From Planctomycetota bacterium (GTDB lineage Bacteria > Planctomycetota > Planctomycetia > Pirellulales > Pirellulaceae): DNA of 64,000 nt. The translations under genes were made by a program, and so were the position numbers. The notes under the pieces were generated by a model. That model saw only the letters and a list, made by a program, of their open reading frames with translations, had not been told where the DNA came from and did not search any database. The stretch is taken from positions 146,314 to 210,313 of the forward strand of contig JAPLNI010000050.1 in the NCBI GenBank assembly GCA_026692865.1, read 5' to 3'. Below, piece after piece: positions 57,001 to 64,000 of this stretch; within the stretch, counting starts at the first letter, position 1, and every line of letters begins with the position of its first letter.

Positions 57001-57573
57001 ACTGAGTTACAAGTCGTGCTCCAGGACGCTGACTTGCACGGCTTACTTGCGGACTTAGGCGAATCCAATCCGCAAGCCCAAGGTCGGCTATGGGTGCAAT
57101 GCAAACTCGTTGGTTCGCTAATGTATTCCAACACACTCGGAGGCGCCGGGAATGCATGGTTGAGAGATGCTAATTTCTTTGAGATGCCGACGATGTTAAG
57201 ATTGTTTCGTGTGCTAAGCGTTAAGCCACCCGACGATGGTGCTTTCGAAAGCGCTGATGTCGAATTCCGTATCGATGGTGATAGAGTACCCATCGACCGG
57301 ATCTCATTGGATGGAGATGTCTTAAGCCTTCGAGGATCAGGTTGGACAAACCTTCGCAAAGAACTGCAGCTTGATTTGTATGCCTACGTTGGTCGCCGAA
57401 GCGCCTTGGCAGCAATGTTCGGTCCACTGGTTAGCCAAAACGATAGTGCGACCATGCTCCAAGTCGAAGTTACTGGAACATCCGATAACCCACAGTTCCG
57501 CAGAAGCTTCCCATTAATGGGAAATTCCCTGCAACAAGTCTTCCCAGAACGCGTCTCGCCCCAATCAAAGTAG
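54019..57573 (+). CDS. Giant AsmA-like membrane-anchored protein
   Basis: 1184 aa. One N-terminal transmembrane helix (FLMIAIAALAGYHYLY, about 35-50) then a very long periplasmic part of repeated beta-strand segments (e.g. VRGSLKLVKAVPRWSIDFSV; GQTELQVVLQDADLHGLLAD), the pattern of AsmA/TamB-type proteins. The C-terminal region (LGGAGNAWLRDANFFEMPTM...LSVKPPDDGAFESADVEFRI) resembles the AsmA-like C-terminal domain. Bridge-like lipid transport to the outer membrane is the family's proposed role. An Asn/Ser-rich linker sits near residue 925-960. The start at 54019 is within the previous gene. Confidence 0.8.
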   Translation: MDAEPNRNETKDSIAHQADLLGKRDRVWEIRFVWFLMIAIAALAGYHYLYSRVNDTIRSRVAIILAKKLPNHLVRIDSAHLESGRGLVLEGLRIAIQTHDGPRVIARIPRMILRGPMELVGLAQGDIPVESIFLDAIELSVWPMEDGQWSVQTLTSREPLPANIPPVEIRRGIIRLGQTKSDPSKETIFHDLSVSMRSTDGAANDNQYSLTEQTDSLGSILSSQSTKVELADGVVLQASVSSSYFSSLQMKFGLSRDKKQWSLGGSLKQLSFSSQLLDRVPEELRPFLEHVDGFTGHGTASFSVRKTANEASPQFEVHATVASGRLQHRKLPYPLEDLTGALYCRNNLLQIRQVSARSGKANFELETDLHGFTAGAPLVAKLVVKSLPLDERLYNSLPAVFQDQWRKVQVAGEVDATVGIAYDGTKWTPTLDILARNGSVNADVFPYPVSQIQGNFTYRDGVLLAPNLVGKANGETVRGSLKLVKAVPRWSIDFSVQSDGPVPIDTALVNALTPRDHPETSVQRFVRSLTPSGTVHVEKARFVRTIENPDHLSKDVDLSFYNGAIRYSEFRYPIFDVQGKVYVNDSSIALERIRGRNDSARIQCEGQCDCTDGNLSQLRLDFDVANVPLEEELHAALPASVRHLWNHLRPSGVIDRVLVTLERHSATSPLDLAVLIQEDGKVDPVAGRCVTLQPQSLPYLLNDVSCELSYRPGVVEIRRFGASHDSSQVRAEGTCRVHPDGTWGGLLSWIPTTRVIVDQNLLVSLPEYLRVPLAATEFRGPLGITGQTLIASDARSGEPSVKAWDLQIEVEDGQLAGRSLASGIRGTLQIQGENRIDGPIAKGYMDIDSLAIRNVPMTRLTGPFAIADSKLRFGRLAKDVVIAPISQYVSTYVTQSHVVTASAEVPIASNVKRFESPSNQISNQTINQNSSKANSSSNVAANPSGQASSSNNAASSFWRTSTPPLLDIQSEDLHANSLSGTVHMYGIHPLIEGQTELQVVLQDADLHGLLADLGESNPQAQGRLWVQCKLVGSLMYSNTLGGAGNAWLRDANFFEMPTMLRLFRVLSVKPPDDGAFESADVEFRIDGDRVPIDRISLDGDVLSLRGSGWTNLRKELQLDLYAYVGRRSALAAMFGPLVSQNDSATMLQVEVTGTSDNPQFRRSFPLMGNSLQQVFPERVSPQSK

Positions 57574-57603
57574 CTCTCAGCTCGTCTCTTCCTCGTCCCC
57601 ATG

Positions 57604-57674
57604 CTCCTACTCGTACTCGTACTCGTGCTCGACTCGACTCGACTCGACTGCAATCCGACCGAGTACTAGTACCG
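57604..57674. repeat. TACTCG hairpin element (family 1, copy 3)
   Basis: CTCCTACTCGTACTCGTACT then CGTGCTC, four GACTC units, and CCGAGTACTAGTACCGG. The hexamer arm TACTCGTACTCG can pair with CGAGTACTAGTA (11 of 12). It follows the AsmA-like stop by about 30 bases, in the same 3' position as copy 1 after leuD. Confidence 0.75.
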
Positions 57675-58190
57675 GCTTACGTTGGTCTGCAAATCCTTCA
57701 TGATTGACATGACATTTCGACACGTCGCTTTTGTTCCTTTTCAAGTGTGTTTCACCTGCACCCTTAACGCGCGGCGTAGCGATGATCGTTGCCTGTGAGC
57801 GCGTGGAGCGAAACGGGGCCTCGAGCCCACGTTTCGCAATAGGTTTGGTGTGCTAGAAATTCAGGGAAACCACGCGCGCGAAAGCGGGCAAGGGCCTCGG
57901 GCCCCACGACCGCAATGGTTTGGCGGGCTACATCGCGAGCTTGCGCGCATCGAGCACAACTGGGCCCGCGCTGGAATGTGATCGCGCCGAAACATAACAT
58001 TGTTCTAATGAGACGCATTTTAGACACAAAAGCACCGCATCCGTATCCTGCGAAAACCCCGACTTTTAACAACCCAAGCTAACTAAACGGCACATAGAAA
58101 ATTTTCTTTTCATCACCTCACCGTTGGCGTATCTGATATCTTTAATGAAGGGCTGTCGCACCAATCTTCTCTTCAAACGACGGTGTTCTT
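57675..58190. repeat. GC-rich spacer with two family 5 elements
   Basis: Noticeably richer in G+C than the flanks. GCGAAACG...CGTTTCGC (57809-57838) is a hairpin around GGGCCTCGAGCCC, and is followed by CAATAGGTTTGGTGTGCTAG. A second unit at 57891-57930 reads GGGCCTCGGGCCCCACGACC then GCAATGGTTTGGCGGGCTA. A third relative is at 61828-61867. A 102-codon minus-strand open frame across it is rejected as a by-product of the GC bias. Confidence 0.6.
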
Positions 58191-59933
58191 ATGGTCGGTG
58201 TACCTTCGCACAATCTATTAGTCTGTGAATCCCGACAGATCTCTCGCAATGTTCTAGCGTTAACAATCGTGCTGCCCGTTTGGTTACTTTGGATTTGTTT
58301 CGGGCTCTCTCAATCCGTGGCACAAGTAGCACCACAACCGTCAAATCAAAACTCACCTGCTCCCTTACGTTCGAAGAGCGATCCACCTGCAAACGCGTTG
58401 CCGATTTCTCCCTCAAGCTCGTCGTCAGAGTATTCGAGTACAGCGAATCCAAACACCAATAACTCAATCAAAGAGAATCCCAAAGCTCACTCTAGCCCAG
58501 GTCGCCCAGGAGCCCAAGCACTTGCTGACTTCACAGAACTCATCGCATTGATTCGATCCACCGTCGATGGCCAATGGGACTCGGGGGAAGACAAGATCGA
58601 GACCTTCATCGGAGGCGTGTGGGTTGATCCCGCAGGAAAGCTTCATCGCGAAAAAAGCTCGACGCCAGCAAGACCAACAGCCGGACCAACCACACCTCGA
58701 GTTACCACCCAAGCCAAAACCAAGACCGCGATCAACGAACTACATACAAAAGAAAGCGATTTCACCGCTGTCCCCATGCTCGACGCGATGGGGATAAATC
58801 GCGAAGAGGCTCTTCGGTGGATTTCAATTCGCGAGGTCGACGATTTATTGAACCGAGATTCATTAGACGGGGCTGATCGAAAATCTTCTGCGGGGCTTGA
58901 GCTCTTGGGCGGGTTATCACGTATTGATTACGTCGCGCGTGACCCAAAGACATGCGAGTGGTTTATCGGCGGACCCTCTGGTGCTTTGGTGCTAGATACT
59001 AACGGTAACTTGGTTTCACGAAGCACTGGATTACCACCTGTGCTCCTAGAAGACCTTCTCTGCGTAGCGCCATTGATCCTTCATGGGAAAGGGCCGCTTG
59101 GTTGTTCGATTGATCCCGTCCCCGAGTCACTTCAGAAACTCTCCGAGCAAGTAAAAACAAACGCCTTCGTCAAACAACTCCGTTCGAAACCTGAGAAAGC
59201 GACTCAATTTCTCTCAGACACTCTCGGTGATCAACAAGCGACATTCTTTGGCTTGTCGAACGACTCGCCAACCGCAATGGCTCTTCTCGTCGCAGACGAG
59301 CACATGAAGCGCGTCGGCATGGGGATGGTCGATGTAACACGCGACCCATTAAGCTCGCGCGTCCTCAATTACTGGCAAGCATGTGAGAAATCCGGAACCA
59401 TCCCCGGCAGTAGTATGGTGCGATGGTGGTTCGCTTTACCAGCCGCAGTTTCGATCGGAGTAGACGAATCAGGTGACGTGTTTTCTATTCAGTCATCAAC
59501 CGTTCGTGTGCTCAGCCAAAAGCAATTCCTGGATGATCGCGGAGCACGTCACGATGCAGCCGAAAAAGATCTCGCTGCCGATGCGTTTGCCAATAGTTTT
59601 ACTCAGGCATTTCCAGACCTTCAAAAGCAGTTCTCCGCTTATGGAAGGCTACGACACATTTTCGATTTGGCGGTGGCACTCCAAGTCATCACTGAAGAAA
59701 CCCCGGACCGAAACAACAGGCCCTTATCGATCGCATCAAGCGACGAATATCGACCTCGAGTTGCATTCCCCATTCAATGGGTCCCATCGATCGCTACCTG
59801 GAGAAAAACCGACAGCGGCCGCATCGCCGCCGTGGTCAGCGGCGGAGTCATGATCGATGTCAGCAAGACTGCTCTCGACCGAACCACCAACGCAAGTATG
59901 GTCGACCGAAAAAAAGTAACCTCCCTCGAGTAA
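58191..59933 (+). CDS. Exported DUF1598-like planctomycete protein
   Basis: 580 aa. A hydrophobic export segment (VLALTIVLPVWLLWICFGLS) is followed by ~130 residues of Ser/Pro/Asn-rich linker. The conserved part (about 210-540) includes SRIDYVARDPKTCEWFIGGP, the acidic HMKRVGMGMVDVTRD and SMVRWWFALPAAVS, which I recall as DUF1598, a planctomycete family without known function. Its last four codons and stop (ACC TCC CTC GAG TAA) are the first bases of the 65-bp tandem repeat that follows. Periplasmic or surface protein; nothing catalytic is evident. Confidence 0.7.
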   Translation: MVGVPSHNLLVCESRQISRNVLALTIVLPVWLLWICFGLSQSVAQVAPQPSNQNSPAPLRSKSDPPANALPISPSSSSSEYSSTANPNTNNSIKENPKAHSSPGRPGAQALADFTELIALIRSTVDGQWDSGEDKIETFIGGVWVDPAGKLHREKSSTPARPTAGPTTPRVTTQAKTKTAINELHTKESDFTAVPMLDAMGINREEALRWISIREVDDLLNRDSLDGADRKSSAGLELLGGLSRIDYVARDPKTCEWFIGGPSGALVLDTNGNLVSRSTGLPPVLLEDLLCVAPLILHGKGPLGCSIDPVPESLQKLSEQVKTNAFVKQLRSKPEKATQFLSDTLGDQQATFFGLSNDSPTAMALLVADEHMKRVGMGMVDVTRDPLSSRVLNYWQACEKSGTIPGSSMVRWWFALPAAVSIGVDESGDVFSIQSSTVRVLSQKQFLDDRGARHDAAEKDLAADAFANSFTQAFPDLQKQFSAYGRLRHIFDLAVALQVITEETPDRNNRPLSIASSDEYRPRVAFPIQWVPSIATWRKTDSGRIAAVVSGGVMIDVSKTALDRTTNASMVDRKKVTSLE

Positions 59934-60151
59934 CCTGAGCCGATGGCGCTAGCCACGGGTGCCTCCCTCGAGTAACCTGAGGCGCTAGCCACGGGTGCCG
60001 ATTCTCCACCAAAATAAAATTCTCCCTCGAGTAACCTGAGCCGATGGCGCTAGCCACGGGTGCCGATTCTCCACCAAAATAGAATTCTCCCTCGAGTAAC
60101 CTGAGCCGATGGCGCTAGCCACGGGTGCCGATTCTCCACCAAAATAAAATT
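59921..60151 (+). repeat. Tandem array of ~65-bp units, each with a family 3 element
   Basis: Four units begin with CTCCCTCGAGTAACCTGAG and continue with CCGATGGCGCTAGCCACGGG and TGCCGATTCTCCACCAAAAT. Units start at 59921, 59963, 60022 and 60087. Units 3 and 4 are 65 bp and differ by one base; unit 1 is short at its 3' end, and unit 2 lacks five internal bases. The TAA in the first unit is the stop of the DUF1598 gene, so the array grew from the gene's 3' end. Confidence 0.92.
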
Positions 60152-60189
60152 CATTTCCTTGAAGGTTCGTAGCAGAAGCCGCAGAAAAA

Positions 60190-60303
60190 CTGAAGACTCG
60201 TAGCAGATGTCGTAAGACATCTGAAGACCGTAGGTTTGGCAGCCGTTTCCACCAACTTCGGAATTCTTACGAATTCCGCTCCCCAAAAATCTAATTTGGA
60301 CAA
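60190..60303. repeat. Two-palindrome element (family 2, copy E)
   Basis: CTCGTAGCAGATGTCGTAAG, ACATCTGAAGACC and, 40 bases later, CGGAATTCTTACGAATTCCG, both hairpins perfect. The right end AAAATCTAATTTGGACAAGT resembles copy B. It follows the tandem array and lies before the DAHP synthase gene. Confidence 0.85.
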
Positions 60304-60438
60304 GTCACCAGGCCGTTTCGGCCCCAGCCACTGCAAAACGTTAAGACCAAAATGTAGCGTCTGGGGTTGCTAAAATTGCCATTTGCAACCACGCTTGATA
60401 GCTCCCCTATTTCGTCGTTCCGTTCATTCAGGTGTGTG

Positions 60439-61791
60439 ATGCTAGCAGGTTGGTCTCCCGATTCATGGCAAGGTCTTGCGATCGCACAGCAACCCACCTA
60501 CGACGACCCGGTTTTGCTCGCTTCCGTCTTGGAACAGCTTCGAAAGCTACCCCCGTTGGTGACCAGCTGGGAAGTCGATCACCTACGTAGTGAGCTCGCG
60601 GCCGCCCAGAATGGCAAAGCGTGGCTACTTCAAGGCGGCGACTGTGCTGAGATGTTTGAAGGGTGCCAGTCGGAGCCCATCGCAAGCAAGTTAAAAGTCT
60701 TGCTTCAAATGAGTCTTGCGATCGTCTTTGGTGCACGCTGCCGCATCATTCGACTAGGTCGTATGGCTGGCCAGTATGCCAAGCCAAGGTCCTCCGATAC
60801 CGAAACTCGAGATGGAGTCACCCTGCCGTGCTATCGTGGTGATCTCATTAACGAAAATGAATTCACACCTGCCTCACGTAAGCCCGATCCGATGCGATTA
60901 CTTCGCGGCTACGAGCGATCCGCATTAACGATGAACTTTATTCGTGGGCTGTCCGAAGGCGGATTCGCCGATTTACATCATCCCGAGAATTGGGACCTTG
61001 TTTTTGTAAATCAAGTTTCCGGCGAAGTCGCACAGCGTTACCAGCGTTTGCTTCAGTCGCTAGGCGATTCAATTCGGTTCATGGAAACCATCGCAGGCTC
61101 AGACCCGAAGGAACTGCGACGAGTTGACTTTTTTACCTCTCACGAAGCTTTACATCTCGCCTACGAATCCGCTTTGACTCGTCCCAGCGTTCGTGGAACC
61201 GGGTACTACAATCTTTCGACACATCTGCCGTGGATTGGAGATCGCACACGGGATCTCAAAGGTGCTCACATCGAATACTTCCGAGGAATTCGCAACCCCA
61301 TCGCAGTCAAAGTCGGTCCCGCCATGGGACTCGATCAATTAGTTGAGATGGTCAACATCTTAAACCCAACTAACGAACCGGGCCGATTGACTTTGATTCA
61401 TCGCATGGGACGAAGCAAGATTTCAAGTAGCTTACCCCCGATGATTGAACGTCTGCGCGAGCTCAACAAACGAGTTCTTTGGATATGCGATCCGATGCAT
61501 GGAAACACCGTATCGACCCAGCACGGTCGCAAGACACGCCGGTTCGATGATATTTGTGAGGAGCTCAAACTCGCTTTCGAAATTCACGCCGCTTGCGATT
61601 CGCGACTTGGGGGAGCCCACCTTGAACTCACTGGAGAAAACGTCACCGAATGTACTGGGGGCGCAGCCGGTCTCACCGAATTCGACTTGGGGGCCGCATA
61701 TCAAACCCAGCTAGACCCGCGGCTGAACTACGAACAAGCCCTCGAAGTCGCCTTCGAGATCGCCGAACACCTCCGCAACGGCTGGAAGTAA
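60439..61791 (+). CDS. Class II DAHP synthase
   Basis: First step of the shikimate pathway: condensation of phosphoenolpyruvate and erythrose 4-phosphate. About 450 aa. The plant-type class II sequence is clear: WSPDSWQGLAIAQQPTYDD, then LLQGGDCAEMFEGC (metal-binding Cys), LGRMAGQYAKPRSS, WIGDRTRDLKGAHIEYFRGI, IHRMGRSKIS, and WICDPMHGNTVSTQHGRKTR with metal ligands H and D, and DSRLGGAHLELTGENVTEC. I start at the ATG at 60439; an upstream in-frame TTG adds residues absent from the family. Separate from aroC. Confidence 0.96.
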   Translation: MLAGWSPDSWQGLAIAQQPTYDDPVLLASVLEQLRKLPPLVTSWEVDHLRSELAAAQNGKAWLLQGGDCAEMFEGCQSEPIASKLKVLLQMSLAIVFGARCRIIRLGRMAGQYAKPRSSDTETRDGVTLPCYRGDLINENEFTPASRKPDPMRLLRGYERSALTMNFIRGLSEGGFADLHHPENWDLVFVNQVSGEVAQRYQRLLQSLGDSIRFMETIAGSDPKELRRVDFFTSHEALHLAYESALTRPSVRGTGYYNLSTHLPWIGDRTRDLKGAHIEYFRGIRNPIAVKVGPAMGLDQLVEMVNILNPTNEPGRLTLIHRMGRSKISSSLPPMIERLRELNKRVLWICDPMHGNTVSTQHGRKTRRFDDICEELKLAFEIHAACDSRLGGAHLELTGENVTECTGGAAGLTEFDLGAAYQTQLDPRLNYEQALEVAFEIAEHLRNGWK

Positions 61792-61825
61792 CCATCAGCA
61801 CCCCAAACCCGCATACCCCGCGACG

Positions 61826-61867
61826 ACAGGGGCTTGCCCCGACCGACGCAACATGTTTGGCGTGCTA
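61826..61867 (+). repeat. Family 5 element between DAHP synthase and integrase genes
   Basis: CAGGGGCTTGCCCCGACCGA then CGCAACATGTTTGGCGTGCTAA. The first part is a hairpin (GGGGC/GCCCC); the second matches the ends of the units at 57839 and 57920. A further inverted repeat (CCGCCCTA/TAGGGCAGGGCGG) lies at about 61929-61960. Confidence 0.65.
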
Positions 61868-62049
61868 AAAACACCATCGAATAAACTTATCAATCTGAAG
61901 ATATTTTCTTGCAACTCGTCCCACGCCGCCCTACATTGAACGCATAGGGCAGGGCGGTTGGTGGGGTGAAGGCAGCGAAGTCACCCAAGAGAACGAAGTG
62001 CATCGGCACCCCTTTTCTTTTCATCTCCAAGCACCTGCACTACCAGCCT

Positions 62050-63426
62050 TCATCCACCCATCAATCGATCCAACGGACTCTTGACTCCACTTGGGCCGTG
62101 CTGGCTAACGTGCGTATAGATCATGGTAGTCGCAATATCGGAGTGACCAAGCAATTCCTGGATAGTTCGAATGTCTTGTCCATCGTCTAGAAGATGAGTT
62201 GCGAAGCTGTGACGCATCGTGTGAGCGTGTGCTGGCTTTGAGATCTCTGCAAGCTTTACCGCCGAAGCAAAGACTTCACTAAAATAGGTATCGCTAAGAT
62301 GGTGTCGTCTACGGCGTCCCGATCGTGGATCAACCGAGACGCGTTTGGCCGCAAATACATACTGCCATCGAAACTCCAAGGCCGCCGCTGGATACTTTCT
62401 TTCCAATGCATAAGGTAAGTACACACTGCCAACCCCGTCGGCTAAGTCTTGTTCGTGTTGAAGCTTGCGAGCCTCGAGATGCCGTTGTAGTTCGTCGACG
62501 ATCCTTACCGGAAAGATCGCCACCCGGTCCTTCTCACCCTTGGCATCATGAATTGTCAACTGCATGCGTTGAAAATCGACATCCTTTACCCTCAATCGCA
62601 GGCATTCGTTAATTCGCATCCCAGCGCCGTAAAGGATAGAAATGATAATCTTCTCCACTCCCGAAAACTTACCGATCAACTTACTTGCTTCGTCGGTGGA
62701 TAAAACCAAAGGGATTTTTTTAGGGCGCTTCGCACGCAAGGCATCAATGCCACCCATTTCTCGTTTCAAGACGTTTTGAAAAACATACAGCAAAGCACAG
62801 AAGGCCTGATTCTGAGTCGACGCAGCGACGTTCCTCTTGACTGCCAAGTCTGTAAGAAATGTCTCCACCATCTCCTTCGTCACCGTTGCCCATGCCGTAT
62901 CTTGGTATAGATCAAACCTCGCAATGAATTGTTTCACCCACTTTACGTAAGCATGTTCGGTTTTAAGCGACTGATGTTTCATCCGAATCCGCGATCGCAG
63001 TTGCTGGACAATCATCGGTTCGTTTGGATCAATAGGACCTGGACTGGCGAGCTTCATATCAACGTCTTCCACTGAAGAGCCATTCACGTCGGCCTTGTCT
63101 CCAGGAAGGTACGTTTTTAGTACAGCAATCATTTGAACCAGATGATCAACAGGAACTTTAGCCACCTTCGATCCATAATCATGAATCGCCTCGATTACCT
63201 GTATGCGTTGCCACACCGGAGTCCCGCTATCGCGCAGGCCAGTCAAGAAAGCAACCACCGAGTCCTTATCCAGCGGCACATTCTCGCCGTATTTTGGCCG
63301 ATGAAATTGCCGATATTTGTTAAACCATACCTGCCGCCAGTGATCACGTCGTTCGAAGAAGGATCCGTCCTTGTTCCATCCATCGCCAGTATTCGAAGAC
63401 GCAAACCTTCCAGCTTTCGTTGACAT
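62050..63426 (-). CDS. intI: Integron-type integrase (IntI family) with extended N-terminus
   Basis: 458 aa from the ATG at 63426, which has AGGAG about 7 bases upstream. Tyrosine-recombinase residues are complete: R271 ([10 protein letters not shown]), H402 and R405 ([10 protein letters not shown]), H428 (LLGHSD) and Y437 (MIYTHV), with a likely lysine at 296-299. The integron-specific insert is present: [19 protein letters not shown] then [14 protein letters not shown], the helix that contacts the extrahelical bases of folded attC. Residues ~139-230 are the usual core-binding domain. The first ~130 residues, with [20 protein letters not shown], are extra: IntI1 is about 337 aa. Integron cassettes are expected beyond the gene's 5' side, i.e. 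to the right. Confidence 0.92.
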   Translation of the reverse strand: MSTKAGRFASSNTGDGWNKDGSFFERRDHWRQVWFNKYRQFHRPKYGENVPLDKDSVVAFLTGLRDSGTPVWQRIQVIEAIHDYGSKVAKVPVDHLVQMIAVLKTYLPGDKADVNGSSVEDVDMKLASPGPIDPNEPMIVQQLRSRIRMKHQSLKTEHAYVKWVKQFIARFDLYQDTAWATVTKEMVETFLTDLAVKRNVAASTQNQAFCALLYVFQNVLKREMGGIDALRAKRPKKIPLVLSTDEASKLIGKFSGVEKIIISILYGAGMRINECLRLRVKDVDFQRMQLTIHDAKGEKDRVAIFPVRIVDELQRHLEARKLQHEQDLADGVGSVYLPYALERKYPAAALEFRWQYVFAAKRVSVDPRSGRRRRHHLSDTYFSEVFASAVKLAEISKPAHAHTMRHSFATHLLDDGQDIRTIQELLGHSDIATTMIYTHVSQHGPSGVKSPLDRLMGG

Positions 63427-63843
63427 TTTACTGCTCCTAAATAATCGCTTTACCTGCCCCCAGATTAGCCTGACGAAAACGGAGCCGATGACGCTAGCCA
63501 CGGGTGTTTGCATGGCATCGTTTACCAACCAGCACCCTAAGCGTACGCCGACAGTTCCGGAAAAACGACATTTTCATCAGGCCCTCCCTGGACGCTATAT
63601 CCGTGGGACGCATGTATATAAATTAGTGTTTTAGTGAACACTATCTGCGGAAGCAACTACCCATCACTAGTTTTTAGCCTTAACTTGGTCACTCAGGACT
63701 TTGGTGCTGCATAGTTGCCTTGGAGACTGCATGGTTGATTATCTTGGATAACACCACGATTTCCTTGTTATACCCAGCTAATCTGGCTATAACACTTATT
63801 CTCTCGAGATGATCTTGGGTTAATAAGAAGTTCGTCGAGGAAG
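63427..63843. other. Spacer upstream of intI: candidate attI region
   Basis: About 417 bases between the integrase start and the toxin gene stop. It holds a family 3 element (63482-63505), a perfect 7-bp palindrome TAGTGTTTTAGTGAACACTA (63624-63643), and GTTATACCCAGCTAATCTGG plus CTATAAC (63768-63794), an inverted repeat with GTT...AAC ends. The GTT/AAC order is opposite to that of an attC site. No plus-strand cassette gene is recognised. If this is an integron, attI should lie here. Confidence 0.45.
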
Positions 63844-64000
63844 TTACGATCCAAGAAGTTTCGCGAGTTCCAAACGAACTTCAGCTAACTCTGATTCTGA
63901 AACATTGCCAATTGCATCTTTGATCCTGCCGCGATCAATGGCCCGCAGTTGAAACACAAGAGCAACAGAGTCCGTTCTCAAGCCAGATGTCTCGTTCGCC
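63844..64000 (-). CDS. PemK/MazF-type toxin, C-terminal fragment (cut by the window edge)
   Basis: The frame enters from the right edge and ends with TAA at 63844-63846; it is read as GLRTDSVALVFQLRAIDRGR, then IKDAIGNVSESELAEVRLEL and AKLLGS. This is the C-terminal third of the PemK/MazF mRNA-interferase fold, where S-x-x-x-x-x-Q-L-R-x-I-D and the final helix LxEVxxxLxxLLG are typical. Such toxins pair with a small upstream antitoxin, which would be outside the window. It is on the same strand as the integrase, upstream of it. Too short for the ORF list but well supported by similarity. Confidence 0.8.
   Translation of the reverse strand, partial: ANETSGLRTDSVALVFQLRAIDRGRIKDAIGNVSESELAEVRLELAKLLGS

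Noticed and set aside
57764..58072. A 102-codon minus-strand open frame with a hydrophobic start
   Set aside because: It lies across the GC-rich family 5 repeats, its composition (Ala/Arg/Gly) follows the base bias, and it matches no family.
59921..60151. CRISPR-like spacing of the repeat units
   Set aside because: The whole unit repeats, with no unique spacers between conserved repeats, and no cas gene is present.
63427..63528. N-terminal extension of the integrase
   Set aside because: The ATG at 63426 has AGGAG at a proper distance, and the added residues are translated from the dispersed family 3 element.
63768..63794. An attC site at the GTT...AAC inverted repeat
   Set aside because: An attC begins with the AAC-containing box and ends with GTTRRRY; here the order is reversed and the unit is only 27 bp with no L boxes.

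Overview
This window comes from a planctomycete chromosome, most likely the Pirellulales (Rhodopirellula/Pirellula-like). The markers are two tandem DUF1559 prepilin-like genes, a BBP7-type barrel protein, DUF1080 and DUF1598 proteins, fused periplasmic proteins (thioredoxin-trypsin, ABC permease-CPBP protease), moderate GC and long repeat-rich intergenic spaces. Most of the sequence is ordinary chromosomal housekeeping and envelope gene content. No phage genes, rRNA, tRNA or CRISPR array were seen.

Layout. 1-1540: end of leuC and leuD (leucine synthesis). 1880-8214 (minus): UDP-glucuronate decarboxylase, an HtrA-like protease, a DUF1080 protein and a thioredoxin-trypsin fusion. 8323-11839 (plus): a CutA fusion, a PQQ-propeller protein and a HemW/HemN-like radical SAM protein. 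11906-14100 (minus): TerB-like, truD, hisI. 14536-16265 (plus): a small GT2 and mutM. 16370-23763 (minus): two DUF1559 prepilin-like proteins, a BBP7-like barrel protein and a protein with a CpaC/RcpA-type pilus N-domain, i.e. surface proteins. 24523-26304: rpsA with a structured leader. 26674-31911: a YhaO/YhaN (SbcD/SbcC-like) pair. 32162-38693: nitrilase, secreted PHP protein, MtfA peptidase, aroC, a stand-alone FliN-like protein and a NUDIX hydrolase. 38848-40162 (minus): rplM-rpsI-ferredoxin. 40437-43275 (minus): HTH-receiver regulator, histidine kinase, GNAT protein. 44013-47544: gntP, rph, a small membrane protein, ruvX. 47739-50890 (minus): NatA/NatB-like ABC exporter with a fused CPBP protease. 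51292-57573 (plus): Gly-rich secreted protein, GT-C glycosyltransferase, giant AsmA-like protein. 58191-61791: DUF1598 protein and class II DAHP synthase. 62050-64000 (minus): an integron-type integrase and, at the edge, the 3' end of a PemK/MazF-like toxin gene.

The least explained part is the intergenic DNA. At least five dispersed repeat families recur in it: a hairpin element built from TACTCG units (3 copies); a two-palindrome element of about 85-150 bp (5 copies); a short GCCGATGGCGCTAGCCACGGG element (4 single copies plus a 4-unit tandem array that supplies a stop codon); a GC-rich GTTTGGCGTGCTA element (3 copies); and a 225-bp MITE-like element with 15-bp terminal inverted repeats and 8-bp near-perfect flanking direct repeats, nested inside a TACTCG hairpin.

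The most notable single locus is the right edge: an intact integron integrase of unusual length with an extra N-terminal region, beside a toxin gene. It may be the start of a chromosomal integron lying mostly outside the window; no attC site could be confirmed by eye.
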